A stretch of DNA of 64,000 bases from Scytonema sp045865695. Its GTDB lineage: Bacteria > Cyanobacteriota > Cyanobacteriia > Cyanobacteriales > Nostocaceae. The DNA lies in assembly GCF_045865695.1 (NCBI RefSeq), contig NZ_BAACAP010000249.1:96885-160884 (forward strand), given 5' to 3'. Position numbers and translations under genes: made by a program. The notes below the pieces were generated by a model, which saw nothing but the letters and a program-made list of their open reading frames with translations, ran no database searches and was not told the origin of the DNA. This document shows, piece after piece, positions 25,150 to 33,577 of this stretch (its first letter is position 1; each line of letters begins with the position of its first letter).

Positions 25150-25965
25150 TTATTGATTCCACGTAGATAGGGATGGCACTTGTATAAGTTCTTGACTCAA
25201 ACTCTCGTGAATATAACTATTAGTAGCTAGAATCCTTCCTGATGTTAAATCTAAGGGACTTCTATCATAAGCAGTTACCTTTCCCCCAGCTTCTCTCAGT
25301 AAAATCACACCAGCAGCAATATCCCATATAGAAATACCTCGTTCCCAGTAGCCATCGATACGTCCACAAGCAACGTGAGCCAAATCTAAAGATGCCGAAC
25401 CACTGCGTCGAACTCCTTGAGTCAGATGGGTCAGGTGACAAAATTCTGCGTAGTTATTGTCTGAAGTTTCACGACGGTCGTAAGCAAATCCCGTAACTAG
25501 CAAACTTTTACTCAATTCAGAGGTATTTGAAACTTGAATGGGGCGACGATTGCGCGTAGCACCCAAACCTTGCGCCGCACGGAATAATTCATCATGGAAA
25601 GGATCGTAAATGACACCCACTTGTGGGACATCATGAATCAACAATCCAATAGAAACAGCAAAGAAGGGGTATTGGTGGGCAAAGTTGGTAGTACCATCTA
25701 GAGGATCGATCGCCCAAAGAAATTCATTATCTCGATCGCCCAGTTTTCCGGATTCTTCAGCCAAGATTGAATGATTGGGAAAGTGACGCCGTACAATATC
25801 TAAGATCGTAACCTCTGAAGCTTTATCAGCAACCGTCACTAAATCCCCAGGTCGCCCTTTTTCCACAACAGCGTCTTCTATCTTCCCTAAGTAACCTTCC
25901 AAAACTGCACCTGCAGCAAGGGCTGCTTCCGTAGCAATATCTAAGAAGGTTTGTAAGTTATTCAT
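25150..25965 (-). CDS. suhB: Inositol monophosphatase family protein
   Basis: 271 residues with the Li-sensitive phosphatase motifs: metal-ligand WAIDPLDGTTNFAH near residue 84, EESG upstream, and the second metal motif WDIAAG near residue 216. Likely substrates are myo-inositol-1-phosphate or related sugar phosphates; in cyanobacteria some members also hydrolyse histidinol phosphate or NADP, which cannot be resolved here. Its proximity to hisZ keeps histidinol-phosphate phosphatase as an alternative. Length and motif order are normal. GTTGTTAG-type short repeats follow the start on the upstream side. Confidence 0.88.
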   Translation of the reverse strand: MNNLQTFLDIATEAALAAGAVLEGYLGKIEDAVVEKGRPGDLVTVADKASEVTILDIVRRHFPNHSILAEESGKLGDRDNEFLWAIDPLDGTTNFAHQYPFFAVSIGLLIHDVPQVGVIYDPFHDELFRAAQGLGATRNRRPIQVSNTSELSKSLLVTGFAYDRRETSDNNYAEFCHLTHLTQGVRRSGSASLDLAHVACGRIDGYWERGISIWDIAAGVILLREAGGKVTAYDRSPLDLTSGRILATNSYIHESLSQELIQVPSLSTWNQ

Positions 25966-25992
25966 GCGTTGGTTGTTAGTTGTTGGTTGTTA

Positions 25993-26021
25993 GTAGGGGC
26001 GCGGCGGCCTTGCGCCCTTAC
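25993..26021. repeat. 28-bp palindromic dispersed repeat
   Basis: GTAGGGGCGCGGCGGCCTTGCGCCCTTAC with one inserted base compared with the copies at 9874, 31681 and 53115. Confidence 0.7.
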
Positions 26022-26051
26022 AATAGTTGGTTGTTAACCACTAACCATTCT

Positions 26052-26618
26052 CTAACGATACTGACGCCGATATTCACTAGGAGTGAGACGCATAGGTTTT
26101 TGCGGGTTCCAAATGCCTTCTCCCATGAGTCTCGCCCATTGTTGAGCGCGTTCCAAACGGCGGTCGTATTTGTTGTTAGGCGATCGCGGTGCAAACAGCC
26201 CGTGTCCTTCTTTCAGTAACTGTTCGTTCAACAAAACCTTATCTTGCCAAGCATAAGCTAAAGTTCTGCCAAAAGAGTCTTTCACTTCTACATCAAACTC
26301 TAGCGAGACAGATTGTTCGTTCCCAATCAGCACTTCCAAGCGTTGTTTTGCAGCATCACCCCAAGGACGTTGCTGCAAATCTGGTGCATCGATATTTAGC
26401 AACCGTACTTGAGCGATTAAACTAGGTTGTTCGCCTATACCTACCACTTCTATCGTTTGCCCGCTCACAACCTGTGCTACCTTAACCACCACTCGGTTTG
26501 GATCTTCCACCTTCTTTTGTGGTTGACAACCTACCAATAGCAATAAACACAGTAAAGTTATAATTCCAAATACCTTTGCGCCTTTGCGTCTTTGCGTGAG
26601 GCTAATTTCACTCTTCAT
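26052..26618 (-). CDS. Thermonuclease (SNase)-family lipoprotein
   Basis: 188 residues. A lipobox (LLLLVGC) near residue 31 predicts an outer-surface or periplasmic lipoprotein. The SNase fold follows, with catalytic-type residues in RLLNIDAPDL, DSFGRTLAYAW and EGHGLFAPR. It may degrade extracellular nucleic acid. The first residues (LTQRRKGAK) are encoded by the ACGCAAAGACGC-type dispersed repeat, so the original start may have been lost or extended. The gene overlaps the 3' end of the upstream ferredoxin gene by 11 bp, implying an operon. Confidence 0.85.
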   Translation of the reverse strand: MKSEISLTQRRKGAKVFGIITLLCLLLLVGCQPQKKVEDPNRVVVKVAQVVSGQTIEVVGIGEQPSLIAQVRLLNIDAPDLQQRPWGDAAKQRLEVLIGNEQSVSLEFDVEVKDSFGRTLAYAWQDKVLLNEQLLKEGHGLFAPRSPNNKYDRRLERAQQWARLMGEGIWNPQKPMRLTPSEYRRQYR

Positions 26619-26976
26619 CTAGCGGTAAGCCCTTCCGAACTCTCCCCCGAGCAAAATATTGTCCAAACTGCAGTTCATAAACTTCATCTTCGTCCTGTGT
26701 CTCCACCTCTAAATCGGAACGGGCATAACTCACACATAACAGAGCATAACCTTTCTTTCTTAATTCTGGGGATAGACCTACCGCCTCTGGTTGGTAAATT
26801 TCTCCCGACAGTACCCTAACAGCACAAGTGGTACAAGCCCCATTTCGACAAGAAAACGGCAGTTCCACGCCTTGTTTTTCAGCCGTATGCAGGATGTAGC
26901 GGTCATCGGGAACTTGCAACGTGTGAACAATGTTTTTAGCGCGATCGCGAACTCTTACAGTGTAAGTTTGGGACAT
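26608..26976 (-). CDS. Plant-type [2Fe-2S] ferredoxin
   Basis: 122 residues with the four cluster cysteines: CRNGACTTC (two plus one) and the later LLCVSY. The ATG at 26976 (MSQTYTVRV) was preferred to the one at 26988, as relatives begin there. It has a longer acidic C-terminal tail than photosynthetic PetF (EDEVYELQFGQYFARG), so it is probably a specialised ferredoxin rather than the main photosystem I acceptor. It overlaps the nuclease gene start. Confidence 0.9.
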   Translation of the reverse strand: MSQTYTVRVRDRAKNIVHTLQVPDDRYILHTAEKQGVELPFSCRNGACTTCAVRVLSGEIYQPEAVGLSPELRKKGYALLCVSYARSDLEVETQDEDEVYELQFGQYFARGRVRKGLPLDEE

Positions 26977-27067
26977 CTGAATTTTCAAGTGAGATTTTGA
27001 ATTATTTTAGAGGAAACCTATTGCGTTTTCCTAGACTTGCTTGTAATATGGTAAATCGTGACAACTT

Positions 27068-27154
27068 GGAGAGGTGGCCGAGCGGTTCAAGGCGCAGCAC
27101 TGGAAATGCTGTAACGTAGAAATGCGTTCGAGGGTTCGAATCCCTCCCTCTCCG
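27068..27154 (+). tRNA. tRNA-Ser (anticodon GGA)
   Basis: 87 nt with acceptor stem GGAGAGG/CCTCTCC and discriminator G. The anticodon loop is CTGGAAA, there is a long variable arm typical of Ser, and the T arm is GAGGGTTCGAATCCCTC. CCA is not encoded. I saw no duplicated 3' end nearby that would mark integration at this tRNA. Confidence 0.95.
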
Positions 27155-27286
27155 TTCCCATAATACATGGGTTTCAGAGATTTTAGATTCTTCAATAATG
27201 GTTGAAGTAACGGCAATTGGTTGAAGTCTTTTTGCAAAGTGTCAAAATAAAGTTGGTGTCGTTAATGTGTGCTTTCCCAGTATGCT

Positions 27287-27883
27287 ATGAATATTTCACT
27301 GTTAGATTATCCTATAGAAGAAAAACTGGTAACCCTGAGAGATGTTTCTTGGGAGCAATTCAAAGGAATTGAGGCACAGCTAAAAGATAACCGCAGTGTC
27401 CGACTGTCTTATTTATTGGGAACTTTAGAAATTATGTCTCCTGTTGGGCCAAAGCATGAGCGTGTAAAAAGTACTTTTGGCTTGCTACTAGAAACTTACA
27501 TGAAAGTGTTGGGTATCCGATTTTATAAAAGTGGTGGGTTCACTTTGGAAGAACCGGGCTATGCTTCTGGGACACCTGATGAATCTTATTGCATCGACAC
27601 TGATAAAGAAACTCCTGATATCGTAATTGAGGTCATCATTACTAGTGGCACTATTAACAGAAAGGAATTATACAAACCCAAAAGAATTCCTGAAGTTTGG
27701 TTTTGGAAATCGGACACTATAAGAATATTCCGTTTAAATGAAGAAGGCGAATATGAAGAAGTTAACCGTAGTGGATTCTTCCCAGATTTAGAGCTAAATG
27801 CGTTACTGCAATACATTGCCATGCCCGACCAGTACGATGCTGTTCTGGAATTTGAGCAGTTTCTCAGACAACAACTTCCCTGA
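27287..27883 (+). CDS. Uma2-family (DUF820) PD-(D/E)xK-like protein
   Basis: 198 residues. The Uma2 core is visible: SYLLGTLEIMSPVGPKHE, GTPDESYCI, PDIVIEVIIT and the EVWFW strand. The acidic residues of the nuclease fold (D in TPDES, D/E in PDIVIEV) are present; the Lys usually found after it is not obvious in the IITSGTINRKE segment. Uma2 genes are highly multiplied in cyanobacteria, with unproven function. The ATG at 27287 was chosen over GTG at 27269. It is the only intact Uma2 gene in the window. Confidence 0.85.
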   Translation: MNISLLDYPIEEKLVTLRDVSWEQFKGIEAQLKDNRSVRLSYLLGTLEIMSPVGPKHERVKSTFGLLLETYMKVLGIRFYKSGGFTLEEPGYASGTPDESYCIDTDKETPDIVIEVIITSGTINRKELYKPKRIPEVWFWKSDTIRIFRLNEEGEYEEVNRSGFFPDLELNALLQYIAMPDQYDAVLEFEQFLRQQLP

Positions 27884-27906
27884 AAAATGGAGTAAGCTAA
27901 TAATTC

Positions 27907-27982
27907 TTTAATTTGCACAGCCGAGAGTCAACCTAACTCTTGTGGGACGGGCGTCCTCGCCCGTTCATCTGTGCAAATTAAA
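27907..27982. mobile_element. Inverted-repeat (MITE-like) element with perfect 14-bp ends
   Basis: TTTAATTTGCACAG at 27907-27920 is the exact reverse complement of 27969-27982. Inside lies the GTGGGACGGGCGTCCTCGCCCG palindrome (27942-27964), split here as GTGGGACGGGCG and TCCTCGCCCG. It is 76 bp long, carries no gene and lies just after the Uma2 stop. Confidence 0.6.
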
Positions 27983-28103
27983 AGCGCAACCAATGAATTA
28001 CTATACTTAATATCTTGTACCGGGAAATATTGATGTCAAAACCATGACTAGCTGCAAGAGGAACCAAACGTTTGATATCAAGTAAAATTAGTTAATTTTT
28101 ACA

Positions 28104-28688
28104 TTATTGCCCAGAAGCTCCCTGCTGTTGTTTTCTAATTGCACGGGCGATAAGAGGAGCCTTTTTTTCTAATCCTTGTAGAGTTAAATCTCCATCTAAA
28201 TACAGTTGATACCATGATTGACGCTGGCGCAGGACTCGCTCATCATCCCGCAACCGCAACCGTTCTAAGGTAAATTCTGCTTTTTGACGTTGTTGGGAAG
28301 GAACTTTATCGGTCAACACTAACTGTAGGGAAGGCAGTAAAATTTCAAACCAATCTTCTCCCAAATCAAACGGGTCAAGCACTTGGTCATCAAGTGTACC
28401 TTTGCAACTATTAATCCAAGCCGAAGCAAAGCGTAAATTGCTCCATTCGTAAGCTAAACTACGGTAATTTTCGCGGCTGAGATAATGCTCTACTGTACCA
28501 ACGGGTTCGTACATAACTGAATATGCACAAAGATTATGAAACCCATTGGCTAAATGACTTTTGAAAGGCGACCAATAATCTCTAGTTCCTTTTTTTGGAT
28601 CTGGATTTTTTGCCAACCAAGCATTTCCTGGTTGTCGTACTTTTTTATCAAAATCTAGTGGTTCTGGTGGAGGGTCAAACGGCATCAT
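28104..28688 (-). CDS. HNH-like nuclease partner of an AAA ATPase (PtuB-like)
   Basis: About 195 residues. The central segment (CAYSVMYEP, VEHYLSRENY, WSNLRFASAWINS) follows the HNH pattern of PtuB-type nucleases, with His, Asn and Asn in order. Two of the positions that are usually zinc cysteines appear replaced (Ser and Ile in ASAWIN), and the first CxxC-like pair reads CAYS. The zinc knuckle is therefore weakened. The start at 28688 is 5 bp after the ATPase stop; the longer frame from 28751 lies inside that gene. Together the pair resembles the Septu defence module. It could equally be a related AAA-HNH system with an altered nuclease. Confidence 0.65.
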   Translation of the reverse strand: MMPFDPPPEPLDFDKKVRQPGNAWLAKNPDPKKGTRDYWSPFKSHLANGFHNLCAYSVMYEPVGTVEHYLSRENYRSLAYEWSNLRFASAWINSCKGTLDDQVLDPFDLGEDWFEILLPSLQLVLTDKVPSQQRQKAEFTLERLRLRDDERVLRQRQSWYQLYLDGDLTLQGLEKKAPLIARAIRKQQQGASGQ

Positions 28689-28693
28689 CTGTG

Positions 28694-29956
28694 TTATACC
28701 CCTGATAACCCAGAATTTCTTTTTTCTGATGTGACAATCCAACGCGCCCAAAATGGGTCATGTCCGGGTAAGACTTTTTGTAGTTCTTGATGTATTTGCG
28801 TGTGGTTTCTTAAGTTTTCTGGTAACTCATTCATATTACCATTCCGCATCCAAGTTTCTGCGGCTTCGATGGCAATTTCTGCTTCTTTGGAGCGGGCTTG
28901 TTTGAGTCCAAAAATTTCTGATGTTAACCAGCCGACTGTATCGCCTTGTTTTGACCAAGGTATTTCATCGAGAGTTACTTCTCTATCGTCTAATTTAAAT
29001 AAAAATAATTTATCTTCTTCTTCATTAAAATTTGGTTCTAAGGAAGCAAGTACAAGTGGAGAATGAGTAGTGACTAAAGCTTGTATTTTTATACTATTTT
29101 GGAATTCTGTCACCACATCTAAAATAGCTGGTAAAATGACTCTTTGCCAACGAGGATGCAGGTGAGATTCAATTTCATCTATTAGTAATAGTATTTGATT
29201 TGTTGGCTCTTGCTGTCGCAATTCAGAAGCTTGTTCATGTTCGTACCAAGTCCACACAAGTAAGTAAGCAAGTCCCAAAACCCTCTTCATCCCGGCTGAA
29301 GCTTGAGTGACAGGAACATTACCATAGGGCAAATTAATTGTAGGAATATCGCGCACGTCTTCCACAGAAACTCGCGTAGGTTCTCCAATCTCTATCCATT
29401 CATCAGGATGAGGTGCAAGTTTTTTAATGACGTTAGCAAATAGTTGAAAAGGATATTTGTTGGGTTGGTTTTGCCATGTTACCCAATCTTGAATTAGACC
29501 GTTACAAAGAACTTTCCCCTTTTGTTTTAAGCCATTCCAAAGAGTATCTGGATTAAAGTTATAAGCATTATCCCGTTTACGTGCGGGGTCAAAAACTGAA
29601 AAACTGCCATCAACTTGCACGTAAATAACTACACTTTTTGAGAAGTTATCCAAGGACCAATTCCCTTGCCATTTCTGCTCGGGAAAATCAAAGTGGCTCT
29701 CAAAGTTTATTTCATGAAAAAGTAGTCTCCCATTTCGTGTATCAATTTTGGAGACAATTTTTGGTAATTCATCTGTATGTCTACGTGGATAAGCAAGTTG
29801 GTCTACCCAATTTCCAGTCAGTACCCACCAAGCAACATCGAGTAAAAAGCTTTTACCTAAACCGTTATCACCCGTAAATATATTGAGTCGAACGGCGAAT
29901 TCAACATCAAAATGGTCGGTTGGACCAACTTGCTGGAGGTGAAGTTCTTTTAACAT
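28694..29956 (-). CDS. AAA-family ATPase of an ATPase-HNH module (PtuA-like)
   Basis: 420 residues of the OLD/SMC-like ATP-binding cassette class: Walker A GDNGLGKS (29-36), a signature-like QASAGMKR in the middle, Walker B LLLIDEIESHLHP and the H-loop region TTHSPLVLASL. There is no TOPRIM domain. The next gene starts 5 bp later and encodes an HNH-like protein, the gene order of Septu (ptuA-ptuB). ATP hydrolysis probably gates the nuclease partner. No DNA methylase or retron reverse transcriptase was seen nearby. Confidence 0.8.
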   Translation of the reverse strand: MLKELHLQQVGPTDHFDVEFAVRLNIFTGDNGLGKSFLLDVAWWVLTGNWVDQLAYPRRHTDELPKIVSKIDTRNGRLLFHEINFESHFDFPEQKWQGNWSLDNFSKSVVIYVQVDGSFSVFDPARKRDNAYNFNPDTLWNGLKQKGKVLCNGLIQDWVTWQNQPNKYPFQLFANVIKKLAPHPDEWIEIGEPTRVSVEDVRDIPTINLPYGNVPVTQASAGMKRVLGLAYLLVWTWYEHEQASELRQQEPTNQILLLIDEIESHLHPRWQRVILPAILDVVTEFQNSIKIQALVTTHSPLVLASLEPNFNEEEDKLFLFKLDDREVTLDEIPWSKQGDTVGWLTSEIFGLKQARSKEAEIAIEAAETWMRNGNMNELPENLRNHTQIHQELQKVLPGHDPFWARWIVTSEKRNSGLSGV

Positions 29957-30015
29957 TTAACTATCCCCTTTGCTGTAGAGCGACAGATTGTGCGATCGCA
30001 ACGACAAATTACACA

Positions 30016-31635
30016 CTATTCCCTATTCCCTTGCATTTGTGGTTGACGCGCTACCATTTGTTCGTAAACAAAACGAGACATTTTTGGATAAATTTGCCAA
30101 TCTTTAGCATACATGGAATCGTCAGCACCGATCGCCAAAACATAAACAGTTTTCCCATCCGGTGTTGCTACTAATGCTGCTTCTTGACGAGTACCAGTCG
30201 TCCAACCAGCTTTAGAATAAAAATTAACGCCCGTATCTGCTAAAGACTGACCGAGAAACCCAATAATCGGGTTAAAACCTTGCTGCTGATTCTTCCAAAC
30301 GTCAGGATTCAAATCTCTTTTTAACCAACCACACATTTTTTTGCTAATTTCTGGTGAAATCGCTTGTTGAAGATAACAAATTTCATATATTAGTCTTGCG
30401 GAATGAAACGTTGTGATTTCATTACGAAAAGGATCTTTGGGATTGTCAGGATTCTTTCTTATACGGACTTCACTTCCTTTTGGTCCTGATAATTTCAGGG
30501 AAGCAATAGGATATGTTTTGTGAGTTAGATTAATACCTTCGTAGCCTGCTAACTCAAAAAAGTGAGTGATTTGTTCGCGCTTCTTTCGCCAGGTTTCAAA
30601 TTCTTCATCACCCAACTTACGCTCATATTGCGTGTCGCTTATTTTATCAACAATAAAACTAGCTGCTTCGTTATCAGACTCCTGAATCATTCTAGCAATA
30701 TACGGATAAAAACCTTCTTCATCTGACCAAATGCCGTTAGCTATTTGAGCGTAAAGCAACACTAGCCAAAACATCTTTGCTACACTAGCAGGATATTTTA
30801 ATGCCTCTTGCTGGTAACCAGCCATTTCACCAGTTTTAGCATCTATTAAAGTAATTGATAAAGAGTTTGTGGGAAAACCCCGATCTGCTGCTAAATTAAC
30901 AGCATTGTTAACAATTGTTTGTAACTCCTGATTCTGCTTGAATTCAGGAGGTGTTCGGAGATTATAAGCAACTTCTATACTTTCATGCCCTAGTTGACGG
31001 GTGGGAATAGGTCGTGACTCTGTTGTAGACCAGGTAGGGGAAGATGGAGGAACAAAAGATGGAGAAGTAGGTTGTGGGGTTGGTTGTTGTATGGGTTGTT
31101 GTTGCACGGGTTTGTGTATGAGTAGAGCATATAACCCCCCCACTAAGGTGTACAACCCAAAACCCATGATTGCCAATCCACTAGCAACCACTGTCAAAGC
31201 CACCAATCTTATAATCAAAAGATTTTTGCGAGAACCTTTGTAGCGGCGTCTTCTCCGTCTGTAGTTAGGATTTGTCCCTTGTGGATATGGCGGTTGTGGA
31301 TAGGGAACTTCGAGAACTGTAGATCGACTCCTTTGTCTCTGTTGTCTGTACGCTAAATTGTTTTCCTGTGAATATGGAACTTCAAGCACTGCAGATCTGC
31401 TGCTGAACTCCCTATGTCCGTAACTTGGAGTTTTAGAGGATGATGGTGCAACTTGTCTTCTCAAAGGTGCAGATGGATACCCTTGTCTGTTTTGAGAGTA
31501 TGCTGTCTGTTTGTGAGATTGAACGTAACTCTGACGGCTGGGGTCAGGTACTTTACGTCTACGTCTCAGTTCTGTGGATGGTGCGACAACCTGTTGATTG
31601 CGTCTATCCCATTTCGTTTTTGTTTGCTGACTCAC
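30016..31635 (-). CDS. Membrane-anchored class A beta-lactamase-like serine hydrolase
   Basis: 539 residues: an Arg/Gln-rich disordered cytoplasmic N-terminus (1-137), one membrane helix (about 139-173), a Pro/Thr linker and a periplasmic penicillin-recognising domain. The domain has PASVAK (S284, K287), ESDNEA in the SDN position and KAGWTTG in the KTG position, so the serine-hydrolase residues are all present. The N-terminus repeats the phrase RS(A/T)VLEVPY twice (about 80-88 and 104-112), possibly a binding motif. It is more likely a peptidoglycan- or cell-wall-related enzyme than a secreted resistance enzyme, given the anchor and long tail. Substrate unknown. Confidence 0.8.
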   Translation of the reverse strand: MSQQTKTKWDRRNQQVVAPSTELRRRRKVPDPSRQSYVQSHKQTAYSQNRQGYPSAPLRRQVAPSSSKTPSYGHREFSSRSAVLEVPYSQENNLAYRQQRQRSRSTVLEVPYPQPPYPQGTNPNYRRRRRRYKGSRKNLLIIRLVALTVVASGLAIMGFGLYTLVGGLYALLIHKPVQQQPIQQPTPQPTSPSFVPPSSPTWSTTESRPIPTRQLGHESIEVAYNLRTPPEFKQNQELQTIVNNAVNLAADRGFPTNSLSITLIDAKTGEMAGYQQEALKYPASVAKMFWLVLLYAQIANGIWSDEEGFYPYIARMIQESDNEAASFIVDKISDTQYERKLGDEEFETWRKKREQITHFFELAGYEGINLTHKTYPIASLKLSGPKGSEVRIRKNPDNPKDPFRNEITTFHSARLIYEICYLQQAISPEISKKMCGWLKRDLNPDVWKNQQQGFNPIIGFLGQSLADTGVNFYSKAGWTTGTRQEAALVATPDGKTVYVLAIGADDSMYAKDWQIYPKMSRFVYEQMVARQPQMQGNRE

Positions 31636-31680
31636 AAGCTACACCTTAATTTGTAGGATTTACAAAGGGGTTATGGGTGA

Positions 31681-31708
31681 GTAGGGGCGTAAGGCATTAC
31701 GCCCCTAC
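31681..31708. repeat. 28-bp palindromic dispersed repeat
   Basis: GTAGGGGCGTAAGGCATTACGCCCCTAC as two 14-bp halves. One of four copies; compensating changes (GT..AC) keep the stem paired, suggesting the fold matters. Confidence 0.75.
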
Positions 31709-31848
31709 AGAGGTTAGAGGTAAATAGCGATGACAGATAGTGTGATGGATATTACCAGAATTTAGCGAAGATAACACAGTTTCTTGTAAAAATTAGTCGT
31801 ATGATAGAGTATCTTGGCAAATTTTTGATTTTATCAGGTTGCAACTTT

Positions 31849-32751
31849 ATGCCTTTGAGCGCTAAGCACTCATCTTCTACAAATCAACTACGTCAATTAC
31901 TACAACGTTCTGAAATCTTGGTGATTCCTGGCGTTTATGATTGTTTGGGAGCAAAACTTGCCGAACAGGCAGGTTTTGAAGTCTTAGCAACTAGCGGCTT
32001 TGGTATTGCAGCTTCTACACTTGGTTTGCCTGACTATGGTTTTCTCACTGCTACTGAAGCCCTGTATACCGTGGGACGGATTGCTCAGTCAGTCGATATT
32101 CCTCTGATTGCTGATATGGATACGGGCTATGGCAACGCTTTAAATGTTATTAGGACTGTTAAAGATGCCGTACAACAGGGAATTGCTGGAGTGATTTTAG
32201 AAGATCAAGAGTGGCCTAAAAAATGCGGTCACTTTGAGGGGAAGCGTGTTGTTCCCATGGCAGAACACATTGGGAAAATTCAAGCAGCCGTTCAAGCACG
32301 TGGTGACAGTGGGTTGGTTATAATTGCTCGTACTGATGCTCGCGCCCCTTTGGGTTTGGAAGAGGCAATTCTTCGAGGTCGTGCTTATATTGATGCAGGG
32401 GCAGATGTCTTGTTTGTAGAAGCTCCTCAATCTGTTGAGGAACTGCAAAGCATAGCCTCGGCTTTTCCTGATGTGCCATTAGTGGCAAATATCGTAGAAG
32501 GTGGCAAAACTCCTCACCTTTCTGCTTCTGAGTTACAGGCGATAGGCTTTAAAATCGTGTTTTTTCCAGTTTCTGCTTTGCTAGCAGTCACAAAAGTCAT
32601 GAGCGCTTGTTTCCATCAGTTGAAAGAACAAGGAACCACAGCTGATTTTCAAGACATGGTTAGCTTTAAAGATTTTCAAGAACTCATTGGTATCCCTAAA
32701 TACCGTCAACTGGAACAGCAGTTTGCTGAGGGAGTAGGGAGTAGGGAGTAG
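31849..32751 (+). CDS. Isocitrate lyase / PEP mutase superfamily enzyme
   Basis: About 300 residues of the PrpB/phosphonopyruvate-mutase fold. Motifs are PGVYDCLGAKLAE, ATSGFGIAAS, the metal-binding DMDTGYGN, ILEDQEWPKKCGH (the KKCGH loop with the catalytic Cys of lyases) and IIARTDAR. The KKCGH motif favours a C-C lyase, such as methylisocitrate or dimethylmalate/oxaloacetate type, over a mutase. The ATG at 31849 (MPLSAKHSS) matches the usual start; ATG at 31801 adds 16 residues. The last residues (EGVGSRE) are encoded by a GGGAGTA heptamer run, so the natural C-terminus has been replaced. No propionate-pathway neighbours are present. Confidence 0.85.
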   Translation: MPLSAKHSSSTNQLRQLLQRSEILVIPGVYDCLGAKLAEQAGFEVLATSGFGIAASTLGLPDYGFLTATEALYTVGRIAQSVDIPLIADMDTGYGNALNVIRTVKDAVQQGIAGVILEDQEWPKKCGHFEGKRVVPMAEHIGKIQAAVQARGDSGLVIIARTDARAPLGLEEAILRGRAYIDAGADVLFVEAPQSVEELQSIASAFPDVPLVANIVEGGKTPHLSASELQAIGFKIVFFPVSALLAVTKVMSACFHQLKEQGTTADFQDMVSFKDFQELIGIPKYRQLEQQFAEGVGSRE

Positions 32752-32766
32752 GGGTTTTGAGAAGGT

Positions 32767-33477
32767 TTACCCCAGCCGTCCAGTAAAGCTAGCGATCGCG
32801 GCTACAAGTTCTATGGTCTCAACGGGTTTGATGAGAACAACTCGGAAACCCTGAGAGAACGCTTGTCCTCGGTCACTTGGATTCGTCAGAGCGATCGCTC
32901 TTATGGGTCTGGCTAACTCCGTCTCCAGTTGTTGGATATGACGAATCAGCGTAGTGAAATCCTCGCCATCTGCACCAAAATCCACCAGAACAACATCTGG
33001 CTGAACTTGTCCGATTTGTTCTGAAGCGATCGTCCTAGATGCTATTCTCACTGTTGCTTGACAAATGACTCCAAGTTCTATCCGCAACTTTTGGGCTATG
33101 GGTTCATTTGCCACAGCCAAAACCTGTACGCCTTTTAGGTTGACGATTCCAAACTGAAATTCTGGCAATTTTTTTTTACCCCAATCAGCCATCAATTCAA
33201 CGAGCGATCGCAACGTTTCACCTTGAGAAGTTAGGGAATATTCCACTCTAGGTGGTGTTTCTCGGTAGGTTTGTCGATGAATCAAGCCATTCGCTTCTAA
33301 CTCACGTAATTGCTTGGTTAAAACTTTCTGAGTAATTCCTGGAATCAACTGCATTAGTTCACCGGGGCGCTTTGCGCTTTGTCTTAACCACCACAAAATT
33401 GTTGACTTCCATTTGCCGCCGATCGCTTCTACTGTGACTTCCACCGGACAACCATACTTTTTCTTCAACGTACTCAT
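32767..33477 (-). CDS. HxlR-family regulator fused to a receiver-like domain
   Basis: 236 residues: a winged helix of the HxlR family (about 1-110, with GCPVEVTVEAIGGKWK and GITQKVLTKQLRELEANGLI) and a C-terminal receiver-like fold (PDVVLVDFGADG and a KPVE motif). C10 precedes Pro near the N-terminus, the position used by YodB/HypR-type HxlR sensors for quinones, aldehydes or hypochlorite. The ATG at 33477 was chosen; the frame extends upstream to 33816 only through the opposite gene. It is divergent from the aldehyde dehydrogenase gene with 100 bp between starts, so it probably controls the dehydrogenase operon. Whether the receiver is phosphorylated is unclear. Confidence 0.82.
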   Translation of the reverse strand: MSTLKKKYGCPVEVTVEAIGGKWKSTILWWLRQSAKRPGELMQLIPGITQKVLTKQLRELEANGLIHRQTYRETPPRVEYSLTSQGETLRSLVELMADWGKKKLPEFQFGIVNLKGVQVLAVANEPIAQKLRIELGVICQATVRIASRTIASEQIGQVQPDVVLVDFGADGEDFTTLIRHIQQLETELARPIRAIALTNPSDRGQAFSQGFRVVLIKPVETIELVAAIASFTGRLG

Positions 33478-33577
33478 AACTTCATTAGTAACCGTTTGGT
33501 AATAATTGATTGCTCGTGGTATCACTTTTTTGAAGTGACTTTTGCAAGCCAATCTAGAAAATTTTACAGGAGATTTC

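Noticed and set aside
27068..27154. tRNA-Ser as an integration site
   Set aside because: No duplicated tRNA 3' end, integrase or phage gene was found nearby.
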